From NCBI RefSeq assembly GCF_000376445.1, contig NZ_AQXI01000004.1, positions 186,001 through 250,000 on the forward strand: a stretch of DNA of 64,000 nt, read 5' to 3'. Shown here in pieces: positions 1-7,029 of the stretch. The DNA is from Haladaptatus paucihalophilus DX253 (GTDB taxonomy: Archaea > Halobacteriota > Halobacteria > Halobacteriales > Haladaptataceae). The notes under the pieces are model-generated. The model was given only the letters and a program-made list of their open reading frames with translations, did not search any database and was not told the origin of the DNA. The stretch's first letter is position 1, and each line of letters opens with the position of its first letter. Position numbers and translations under genes: made by a program.

Positions 1-97
1 ACTCTGGATCGTCGGCAAGAAACTCAAGGATGTACCGTCCATTCGTGTTTTCATTCGGTAGCTCTGTTGGGTGATAGCTCTCGAAGTCAACGGGCAT
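1..97 (-). CDS. N-terminal part of a small protein, possibly a winged-helix regulator (runs off the window)
   Basis: The minus strand opens with ATG at 95-97 and stays open to the window edge, giving about 32 residues that begin MPVDFESYHPTELP and end near ILEFLADDP. This opening resembles small haloarchaeal MarR-like winged-helix proteins, in which a short acidic leader precedes the first helix; such proteins are often partners of PIN-domain toxins. That likeness is from memory of the family. The DNA just upstream (98-140) is AT-rich, as expected of an archaeal promoter. The rest of the gene lies outside the window, so the function is not established. Confidence 0.45.
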   Translation of the reverse strand, partial: MPVDFESYHPTELPNENTNGRYILEFLADDPE

Positions 98-199
98 ACG
101 TAACAGTATGTAATAGATAGTAATAAGAGTAGTGTCGCAGACGAGACCGCCTGCATATTCTGCTACCGGTGATTATTCTCTCCTATCCTACACACTCTC

Positions 200-1570
200 G
201 CCCTGTGGACAGTCAGCCAGGCAGAAACAGGGTGCCCCCCTGACGTGAAACACCCCGTCTTTCAAGTGAAATTCAACAGCACAGCCAACCAGCACCAGCC
301 ACCCTGACAGTCCACTACTCTCACACCGGATTTCCGGAGTAACTCAGCTATACACTACTGGGGGACGCTCTCTCCTTCCGCAATCACTCTCGCCCCCCCA
401 TAGACAGTCCCATAGACCCATACCAATGACAGTCCAGGGGCTGATTCACAGAGGACAGTCTGTTGGCTGCAACCAGTCACGTCACAACTCGTCCCAACAC
501 ACTGGACAGTCCTCCGGTCGTCACCAGATATGACCATCACCCGCTGGTGCCGGGATGACAGTCCCACGGGTTGTAACACTACCAATGTCTATTTTGCTGG
601 TCGGGAATGGACAGTCAAGAGTCCATCTGTCCCCCCTCTGGGTTTGTTGCGCTCATCTCTCGTGGACAGTCTCGTAGCGTGGATCAATACCGGTCACTGG
701 TACGTTCATTGAAACCTCGGTGTCTCTCCTAGTGGCACCCCCACCATAGCACCCGTGTTGGCATCCAGATCTGCGTGAAGTCAGTGGGCACCCCAACCAA
801 TGCATCCACTGGCACCCCACTCTCGTCGCTCATCGGATTTTGTCGTCCTGTCCCGGTAGAGGGACTGTCAGAACTCGTCGCGCTTGGTGACTGTCCTGTA
901 CTGTCTCACAGCCTCTGTGTCTCGCACTTCCTCACTCGGTGTTTGGGGTGGATCGTTTCTCGAGGTCATCTCATCCTGGTGGCTGTCGGTACTCCGGCTA
1001 GCTCCTCATCGCACTGCTCATCCCTTGTTTTCAGCCACCTTTCTCGCTCCCTCTCCACTGTCCGTGGCTGTCTCGTTCTCATTGACTGTCCACTGATCTC
1101 AGTCTAATCACCTCTCTACCTCGTGTTGTCGGTATGCCCTTCGGGAAGCTAGATCTGTCTCTATTTCTGTCTTCTATCCGCATTGTCGGACTGTCCCATC
1201 TCACGGTATTCTCTATTCTATGGCTGCTGTTTCTACATCATGGGACTGTCCCTCTGTGCTCGCACTGGCCTCTCTCGTTGTCTCGTCGTGGTGGACTGTC
1301 GTCCAGTCCCTACACACCAATCTGCAGAAATATTGTTTTTGGGGGGACTGTCCACACACCACTTTTCATCTGTTCGCCATGCCTCATTCGGGCGCGGATT
1401 TCCATCCACTTCTCAGAAGTTTGACTATCAGCATCTTCGTGTATTTCGTGACTGTCGGCCCTGTCTTTCGGCCTCATTGTCTCAGAAAATTTAGATTCAT
1501 TCTGGGTGCCCACTCTATCTGTCTCGCATAGTGGGGGTGCCCTCCTCACTACGCTCATCTGGGGTGCCCA
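200..1570. repeat. Two-armed interspersed heptamer array (GACAGTC left arm, GACTGTC right arm)
   Basis: The heptamer GACAGTC occurs nine times in one orientation, starting at 208, 306, 403, 428, 454, 505, 557, 610 and 665. Its reverse complement GACTGTC then occurs eight times, starting at 863, 889, 1084, 1189, 1244, 1294, 1346 and 1450. No copy of the wrong orientation was seen in either arm. Spacings cluster at 25-26 and 50-55 bp, with longer steps near 97 and 104. A second motif, GGGCACCC / GGGTGCCC, lies near the centre (734, 786, 811) and at the outer ends (230, 1504, 1535, 1562). The sequence between motifs is not repeated. The left arm is rich in A+C and the right arm in T+G on the plus strand, so the arms look like diverged inverted copies. 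The short open frames here show no recognisable protein. Function unknown; a protein-binding array is one possibility. Confidence 0.8.
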
Positions 1571-1845
1571 TTTGTCGTTACTCAGTTCGTTATCAGTCTC
1601 TCTTCAGTCGTGGGTTTCGTTGGTCGCACTTCGGTTGCTTTTCCAGTGTGTTTCTGCAGGGATGTTGCCGTCGGTTTTCTCTCTTTTTTCTTATACGTTG
1701 TTTCTCTCGGTGGTTGGTTTGTCTGCTGTTGTTTGGGGTGTGTTTCAGCTATATGTGTCGGGGTGTTCTGAAAAGGCCTTATTACAGGCGTAGAAATTAA
1801 GGCCTTGGAGTGAATACAGCCTATAGAAACACAGTATGGAAAATG
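1571..1845. other. Non-coding stretch between the array and the IS-like unit
   Basis: This stretch is T-rich on the plus strand and has no open frame with recognisable protein character. A near-duplicate word, aaggcctt, occurs twice (1774 and 1799 region). I see nothing else that can be interpreted. Confidence 0.4.
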
Positions 1846-1890
1846 GGCTCTGTTGAAACCCTATTAGTCAGATATCTTTCCTGCTGAAAC
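1846..1890 (+). repeat. IS end sequence shared with 19088
   Basis: About 43 bp starting GGCTCTGTTGAAACCCTATT and ending near TCTTTCCTGCTG is repeated with a few differences at 19088-19130. The shared part is longer than the terminal inverted repeat, so this is a genuine IS end and not a chance match. Confidence 0.6.
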
Positions 1891-2023
1891 AGCTGCTACG
1901 GAGACGTGCTTACCTCACACGGATGAAGAGTGGCCTCAAGTTCGTCGAGTCGGTCAACATACTCTTTTCGTGCAGGCTGAGTCAAAAAGAATATTTTAGC
2001 GTATCTGCACTCTACTCGTAAGG

Positions 2024-2569
2024 ATGAGAGGCCCTGAGGAAGATGAAGAAATCGAACGAGCGATCCAGTATTTAGTCCATTCGTTCGAAATGTCAGGGAA
2101 TAATCCAAAACCGGTGATACTCCATAGTACACGAGTCGGGATGAATCTTTACGACAGAGGATACGAGAAGCCCATCGTCATCTCCGGATTTCTCCACGAT
2201 CTAATAGAGGATACGGATGTGACTGCTGCTGAGATTCGCTCGGAGTTCGGAGACGACGTTGGAAATATTGTGGCAGCCACTAGTTTCGACGAGAGTATAG
2301 ACGACTATCTTGAACAACACTACGATATCTATGAAAGATGCTTCGAACTTGGACGACCTGCTGTCGTCGTGAAAGCTGTGGATATCCTCGATAACAGTGA
2401 TTACTACCATTTGGGGGGGTCAGAGGAACTACGAAAGAACCTGATCGAGAAAATGGACTACTTCATCGGGCATTCTGAACCGTATATTGGAGACGAAGAC
2501 GTCTATCAGGAACTCAAGAACAAGTTCCCCATCGTGAAGGAGCGATTGGAAATAAAACCCGACAGTTGA
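2024..2569 (+). CDS. HD-domain phosphohydrolase, SpoT/Mesh1-like
   Basis: This 181-residue protein has the HD signature of the RelA/SpoT/Mesh1 branch: an early histidine (HSTRVG, near residue 34) followed by LHDLIEDTDVT (near residues 57-68), the HDxxEDT form typical of (p)ppGpp or NADPH pyrophosphohydrolases. A later KAVDILDNSDYY segment (near residue 117) would supply the further metal-binding Asp in a KxxDxxxN context. There is no synthetase or TGS domain, so by family it would act as a stand-alone hydrolase in the cytoplasm; the substrate is not proven. A TATA-like AATATTTTAG lies about 27 nt upstream of the ATG, consistent with a leaderless transcript. It sits inside the inverted repeats of the IS-like unit, as a passenger or as an older resident. 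Confidence 0.7.
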   Translation: MRGPEEDEEIERAIQYLVHSFEMSGNNPKPVILHSTRVGMNLYDRGYEKPIVISGFLHDLIEDTDVTAAEIRSEFGDDVGNIVAATSFDESIDDYLEQHYDIYERCFELGRPAVVVKAVDILDNSDYYHLGGSEELRKNLIEKMDYFIGHSEPYIGDEDVYQELKNKFPIVKERLEIKPDS

Positions 2570-2643
2570 TTTATGATTTGTTTGCACCGTGTTCCGGCTG
2601 CTATCGAGTCAGAAGTGGCACGTTGTTGTTCTACATCTAACGT

Positions 2644-3465
2644 TTAGAGTGTCTTGTCGATATTGTGAGTGAGGCAGCCGACGACGAGTTCACGGAACTG
2701 CTTCCACCAATGTCGTGAGCGGACGAATGCACCATATTTGCGTTTGAGACGGGAGTTTACCGTCTCGTTCTGACTGCGTTGGCCGTAGAGGTCGGTGTCC
2801 AGTCGAGCATTCCATGCCTTGTGGAGCGACAAAAATTCGCGGTACTTGATGAGAGGACGAACACCATCTTCACGGGCTAACAAGCGAATCTTCCGGTCGT
2901 CGTATCCTTTGTCGCCAAGGAGAATCGCTACCTCTCCGATATTTCGCTTGATGAGCGACGGTGCGATCTTCGAGTCGTGTTTTCTGGTCGTCGTTACGTG
3001 CAGATCAAGAATCGCATTCGCTCTCGTGTCCACGAGTAGTGTGACTTTCAACTGCTGAATCGTCAACTTTGTTCGCTTCGTGTAGTGCTTCGAGGCGTGA
3101 CTACGGTCGAATCCGGAGGCGTCGATCCCGACGACACCGTTAGTCGGGAGGAGCGTGATCGAGAGGTTAAGAAGGACACGCCAGACAGCCATATCGAGTC
3201 GATCGAACGCCTTACACAACGTCGAAGGTGACGGGAGTTCCTCAAGATCGATGGCGCTCCGAATGCGAGGCATCTCGATCAGCTCGTCAAGCAGGGTTCG
3301 GTACGTTGTATTCTTCCGCACCTTGAGACAGAGCAGAACGATGTGCTGGTGGAGTGTGTACCGTCGTTTCGAGAACTTTGAGGAGTAGCAAGCGACAGCT
3401 CGTCGAGCCAAGTTATACGCTTGCTCAACGAACCGGAGCAACCGCGACTTCGGGAGGGCCTGCAT
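2644..3465 (-). CDS. IS5-family transposase
   Basis: A 273-residue DDE transposase. The three acidic residues are visible as VGIDASGF (first Asp, near residue 115), ILLGDKGYDDRKI (second Asp, near residue 183) and RSQNETVNSRLKRKYG (Glu, near residue 233) with the usual following R and K. The length and the SxxETxxSxxKRxYG-type C-terminus fit the haloarchaeal IS5 group. The frame is intact, so the enzyme may still be functional. It reads leftward from the right-hand inverted repeat at 3501-3517. Confidence 0.88.
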   Translation of the reverse strand: MQALPKSRLLRFVEQAYNLARRAVACYSSKFSKRRYTLHQHIVLLCLKVRKNTTYRTLLDELIEMPRIRSAIDLEELPSPSTLCKAFDRLDMAVWRVLLNLSITLLPTNGVVGIDASGFDRSHASKHYTKRTKLTIQQLKVTLLVDTRANAILDLHVTTTRKHDSKIAPSLIKRNIGEVAILLGDKGYDDRKIRLLAREDGVRPLIKYREFLSLHKAWNARLDTDLYGQRSQNETVNSRLKRKYGAFVRSRHWWKQFRELVVGCLTHNIDKTL

Positions 3466-3641
3466 TTAGTCAAACTACTGGATGAACCTGTAACTCCCTG
3501 AGGATTTCAACAGAGCCGAATGAGACTATTAGAGTTTAGACTATAATAGTTTCACCACTAACTTCGAAGCACATACATACCCGGTGTATCTACAACTAAA
3601 GCGGTATCTGTTGGTGGAAGCAGTGGATATGATTTCTCTGG

Positions 3642-3896
3642 TCACAGGAATGCTACATATCCACAGTTTCGGCAGTAAATCCTGTCTCCATCATGGAAGA
3701 GGATCCCATCGGCACACTGTGCACACTTTCCTTCGATGGTCCCGTCGGTAGCTGATTCTGACCGAGATTTGTATATCACTCGTTCCAACGCGGCGAGGCG
3801 GCGACGTTGCTCATTGAGTTGCTTCTGCAGACGTTTTGTGTTGTGTCGCTGATGTGCTAGCGGACCACGTCGCCGTCTCCGCTGGTGATACAGCAT
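3642..3896 (-). CDS. Small zinc-ribbon protein
   Basis: An 84-residue protein. The basic N-terminal half (YHQRRRRRGPLAHQRH) leads into a predicted helix (KQLNEQRRRLAALERVI), and the C-terminal half has two knuckles, CAQC (near residues 58-61) and CRNC (near residues 75-78), giving a CxxC-x13-CxxC zinc ribbon. Such proteins are common in haloarchaea, where most are unstudied; nucleic-acid or protein binding is the usual guess. It stands alone between the IS-like unit and the phosphate transporter gene. The 260 bp downstream (3897-4158) hold no recognisable gene. Confidence 0.6.
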   Translation of the reverse strand: MLYHQRRRRRGPLAHQRHNTKRLQKQLNEQRRRLAALERVIYKSRSESATDGTIEGKCAQCADGILFHDGDRIYCRNCGYVAFL

Positions 3897-4158
3897 GATT
3901 AATCATACCTAATCTACAAGCATGGTTGTTGTGCGTGCTCTCGCAAGGATCACTCATTCCCTGAAAAGGGGAGATGACCCTTTAATCGGGAATCTGCAGC
4001 ACTCGAAGATGGCAGCTTCGGACCAACACTCATACTGACTCGTTCTGATCGGGACTTCGAATCCCGGTGTTCAATTAGAACCTGGCTAACGACGGCACGG
4101 AAATAGTGTACTCGCCAGCTTTCTCGGTAGGCAGTCCTCCTTTTATTTTTAATTCTGT

Positions 4159-5364
4159 TTACAGAATTACGGCAAATATCCGATACAATATAAATCCCGT
4201 GACTCCTGCACCAAAGAGCGTGAGCAGCCAAATTGCGACTGTATAACTTGTTTTTCGGACGGAGATACTTTCTGTCCCTTCAGTTAGGCCACTTCCAATG
4301 ATACTCCAGAGGATAATATTGTTGAATGAGATCGGGTAGCCGAGAATTATCGCGGTTTGAGCGATGATAAACGCCGGAATCAGCGCTGCAATTGATCGTA
4401 GAACGCCAAGCGACGAATAATCACGGGCAACTGCTTGGAGAATACGTGGCGACCCCATCCATGCTCCTAACAGAATCCCAATTGCTCCGATCGATAGCAA
4501 AATCGTCCCTGGAAGACGCAGCTGTGATTCAAACAGAGGTTCCAATGGACCGGTCGCTAAGCCGACTTGACTGCCACCGCTCGAAAAAGCGACTAAACTT
4601 CCGAGACCAATCAAAAAGAGCCGAACTCCATGGTCGATCGAACGATTGAGTATTCGTCGAAGTAACCCGACTGCGAATAGTCCCAGAATCAAACTCGTAG
4701 ACACCATCACGAGATCATACGCCCCGATTATCGTCGGGACGCTCATTTCTAGTGAGTTAGAGACGTAACTCGCGATGGTTCCCTGTGCAGTACCAGGAGC
4801 AGGAATCAGTGCCGAGGGCATATTCGCAACGATAATACCAACGATTCCACCGAGGATCGGGAGCGTAATTTGTTCGGAGAGACTGGTGCGACGGAGCAAG
4901 TAGCCCGTTGTATAGGCGATTGTGATCGACATCACCGGCACTGCTGCCCAGAATGTTACAATCTCACGATAGGTCCCATATGCAGGCTCTCCACCAAGTG
5001 CCAGTCCCGCGCCAACGATAGACGCCGTGGTTGCAAACGCAGCTGGAATCGGATATCCTGTCCGAACTCCAAGTGCAATAAAGCCTGCTGCTGTCAGTAG
5101 ACCTGCAATCGCTGCGAGTGGTGTTAATTGAACGCCCGCTATCAGCCCTTCTCCCACCGTTTTCGAAATATTGCCACCTTGTGTGATCGCTCCTAAAGCA
5201 GCAAGTATTCCCAGAAGAAATGCGGCGCGCATCGTCGATAGGGCATTTGCACCAACCGCTGGTGCAAAAGGGGGAGAATTACTACTCGCGCCTAGTGCCC
5301 ACGCCATCGCTAGACTCGTGGCGATCGCACCAGCCACAACAATGAATGATGTCAGGATAGCCAT
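4159..5364 (-). CDS. PiT-family inorganic phosphate transporter
   Basis: A highly hydrophobic 401-residue protein with two copies of the PiT signature region: an N-terminal stretch MAWALGASSNSPPFAPAVGA and a second half with SLVAFSSGGSQVGLATGPL. PiT proteins carry phosphate (or metal phosphate) into the cell in symport with a cation, using an inverted-repeat membrane fold of 10-12 helices. I chose the ATG at 5364 because the alignment with known family members starts there. The frame continues up to an ATG at 5448, but that adds a hydrophilic leader not typical of the family, and an AT-rich TATA-like stretch (5450-5460) suits transcription starting between the two. A SWIM-gene relic lies immediately upstream. 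Confidence 0.85.
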   Translation of the reverse strand: MAILTSFIVVAGAIATSLAMAWALGASSNSPPFAPAVGANALSTMRAAFLLGILAALGAITQGGNISKTVGEGLIAGVQLTPLAAIAGLLTAAGFIALGVRTGYPIPAAFATTASIVGAGLALGGEPAYGTYREIVTFWAAVPVMSITIAYTTGYLLRRTSLSEQITLPILGGIVGIIVANMPSALIPAPGTAQGTIASYVSNSLEMSVPTIIGAYDLVMVSTSLILGLFAVGLLRRILNRSIDHGVRLFLIGLGSLVAFSSGGSQVGLATGPLEPLFESQLRLPGTILLSIGAIGILLGAWMGSPRILQAVARDYSSLGVLRSIAALIPAFIIAQTAIILGYPISFNNIILWSIIGSGLTEGTESISVRKTSYTVAIWLLTLFGAGVTGFILYRIFAVIL

Positions 5365-5489
5365 CTGCTCTTTGTAATGTAACCTCGTGCCATATTCATC
5401 GTCAATAACAATAGCTCCGCTGCTTGAATGAGCGCCCTGAACCATCATTCAAATATTTTTTGAGAAATCGCCCCGTGATATTCGATCAG

Positions 5490-5562
5490 AAGTTCATGTA
5501 CTATCGTCCGCTGTAACGCCGACTGCAAACACATGGCTGCCTTCGAGAACACAACTAATGAC
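5490..5562 (+). pseudogene. Fragment of a SWIM zinc-finger gene
   Basis: The plus strand reads approximately HRNADCKHMAAFENTTND, matching the core of the SWIM protein encoded at 19932 (HRNAFCKHIAAVETATDD). Only about 70 bp survive. The similarity stops right after the NTTND codons, the same position at which the copy at 45898 stops and the piece at 21602 starts. It lies between the start of the phosphate transporter and the VapBC pair. Confidence 0.65.
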
Positions 5563-5679
5563 TTTTGACGAGCAGTTCGTGCAGATAGTTGAGACGGTGT
5601 TAGAATCCGAGTCGCAGGGTGGGTCCAGCGAACGCTCACGGAGGGTGTAAATGTGGCGACTAACGACTTCCCAAGAGAC

Positions 5680-6078
5680 TTATCGGTACTCTTCGACGTC
5701 AATCACTTTCTGTGTCTCTTCATGAGTCAGGTCACCATCTCCAGAAACAATTGGTGCATCGAGTTCACGACCAACCGCAGCAATAAGAGCATCAGGTCCG
5801 TCGAGATACGGACCATCGGGAGCGATCTCGTCTGCAATTTCCCCGGCGGCAATCGCTGTCCGCTTGTCGGTAGTATATACTTCTCCCCAGGAGAGATCAG
5901 CACGCACTCCGTCGACGTCACCATTTGGAAGGTTGCCCGCTCCGACAAGCACCTCGGTATACGTAACGAGAGGGATGATCCACTGCTCTTCGGCACCACC
6001 TGCTTCCTTGTAGAACGTCTTAGTGGACTCAACACCTGCGAGGTAGTCGATTAGAAACGATGTGTCGAGAACCTTCAC
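5680..6078 (-). CDS. vapC: VapC-type PIN-domain toxin
   Basis: A 132-residue PIN-domain protein. The acidic residues of the nuclease centre are visible: Asp in MKVLDTSFLIDY (residue 5), Glu in TYTEVLVG (near residue 41), Asp in DGPDALIAA (near residue 96) and Asp in VSGDGDL (near residue 115). PIN toxins cut RNA, often tRNA or rRNA, with Mg2+ or Mn2+. It overlaps the upstream antitoxin gene by 4 bp, the standard arrangement for translationally coupled vapBC operons. The frame is intact and all key acidic residues are present, so the toxin is probably functional. Confidence 0.88.
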   Translation of the reverse strand: MKVLDTSFLIDYLAGVESTKTFYKEAGGAEEQWIIPLVTYTEVLVGAGNLPNGDVDGVRADLSWGEVYTTDKRTAIAAGEIADEIAPDGPYLDGPDALIAAVGRELDAPIVSGDGDLTHEETQKVIDVEEYR

Positions 6079-6320
6079 GCGTCGCCTCTACCGAGTTGTT
6101 GCATCCGTGCCTTTCGCTCCTCTTTAGCCTCTTTGCGACCCTCACGGACGCGTTCAGCTTCTTCGTCCGACCAGCGACCAAATCCATCAGCGAAATCGCC
6201 GCTATTGTCGCCGAGCATACGCTCAAGAACGTCATTGTAGCTCTCACCTTCCCGCTTCCGGCGTTCTAATTCCCGCTTCACAGTATCGCTAACGCGAATC
6301 TGCTCGTTTGCCGTTCCCAT
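6075..6320 (-). CDS. vapB: VapB-type antitoxin
   Basis: An 81-residue, strongly charged protein. The N-terminal IRVSDTVKRELERRKREGES is a ribbon-helix-helix-like DNA-binding start common in haloarchaeal VapB, and the acidic-basic tail (WSDEEAERVREGRKEAKEER) would wrap the toxin. It is encoded immediately before the PIN toxin and overlaps it by 4 bp. By family it should neutralise the toxin and repress its own operon. The following ~130 bp up to the Usp gene hold no gene and would contain the promoter. Confidence 0.82.
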   Translation of the reverse strand: MGTANEQIRVSDTVKRELERRKREGESYNDVLERMLGDNSGDFADGFGRWSDEEAERVREGRKEAKEERKARMQQLGRGDA

Positions 6321-6450
6321 CGGACGTTGACATTCGTGTTGACGCTACTTCGTCTTTGTGTTTGTGGGATCCGATTCAGGCACATTCGTTGTCGTTCGAT
6401 AGGGGCAAGAGGTGTCAGACCACTACCTTAACAGCCAGCTCTTTGCGCCT

Positions 6451-6903
6451 CTATTCGCCGTCGTCGATCGCAGACACAACAGGACAAGACGCATTCAACA
6501 ACAGCCTCTGGGCCGTGCTCCCGAAGACTGCTTTCCCAACTGGAGACCGTTGCCGTCCACCAATCACCAGATATTTGGGGTCGCTGTACTCGGCTTCGGC
6601 CAGTATCTTGTCGGCAGGGTCGCCGACACGACCTCGAGTTTCGATTCGATCCATGTCGTAGTCGTCGAGTAATTCGTGGATGGCCTGACGGGCGACTTCA
6701 GCCCCACTTTGCTCCTCCTTACTGATGGCAACGTTATCGTACGCTGGCGTGCCTTTGACCGCTTCTTTGTGTTTGTTGAAGTTCTCTTTCGGGACCACGT
6801 GCAGGACGACTAACTGCTCGTCGTAGGTCGTCGCGAGGTCGTACCCGACCGTGAGCGGCTTGTTCGAGTGCAGTACCTCTCCGACAGCTGTGAGTATCGA
6901 CAT
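6451..6903 (-). CDS. Universal stress protein (UspA family)
   Basis: A 150-residue single Usp domain. The C-terminal GGRQRSPVGKAVFGSTAQRL (near residues 114-133) carries the GxxGxxxxGS-type ATP/phosphate-binding loop, and the LVVLHVVP strand follows the first helix. Haloarchaea carry many such proteins and their exact roles are mostly unknown. The first strand is somewhat degenerate (MSILTAVGEVLHSN, without the usual Asp of VAVDGS), so nucleotide binding may be altered. It is transcribed leftward; about 125 bp without a gene separate it from the transporter operon on its right. Confidence 0.8.
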   Translation of the reverse strand: MSILTAVGEVLHSNKPLTVGYDLATTYDEQLVVLHVVPKENFNKHKEAVKGTPAYDNVAISKEEQSGAEVARQAIHELLDDYDMDRIETRGRVGDPADKILAEAEYSDPKYLVIGGRQRSPVGKAVFGSTAQRLLLNASCPVVSAIDDGE

Positions 6904-7029
6904 GTGTAGTCTCCGTGAATGGTTCGCCGTGAGACCACCGGCGGATTCAGCTTCGCACCGCCACCGATGGACTACCGGATGGTTGCTCGCGCTGTTCCGT
7001 GATTCGAACGCGGGTGACGCGGGTATCGT

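Larger units (their letters stand above)
1846..3517. mobile_element. Unit bounded by 17-bp inverted repeats, carrying an HD-domain gene and an IS5-like transposase
   Basis: GGCTCTGTTGAAACCCT at 1846-1862 faces GGCTCTGTTGAAATCCT read leftward from 3517 (plus-strand 3501-3517). They match at 16 of 17 bases and point the right way for terminal inverted repeats. The transposase starts about 50 bp inside the right end, as usual for IS5-type elements. A typical element of this kind is about 1 kb, but no repeat end is visible just beyond the transposase stop near 2600. The left end at 1846 therefore encloses an extra ~0.7 kb with the HD-domain gene. No clear target-site duplication was found, so the two ends could belong to separate insertions. 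Confidence 0.5.

Noticed and set aside
200-1570. A classical CRISPR array
   Set aside because: The repeated unit is only 7-8 bp, spacing is 25-55 bp and irregular, and the repeat inverts half way. No cas gene is in the window.
775-1800. Several overlapping open frames of 70-110 codons in the right arm of the heptamer array
   Set aside because: Their compositions (Ser, Leu, Cys and Val rich) simply reflect the TC-rich DNA; no haloarchaeal protein character, no promoter and no start context were seen.
4040-4080. A tRNA T-arm-like sequence (CGGGACTTCGAATCCCGG) that might be a tRNA 3' end or attachment site
   Set aside because: The stem does not pair correctly around a standard TTCGAAT loop, and no acceptor, D or anticodon arm can be found.
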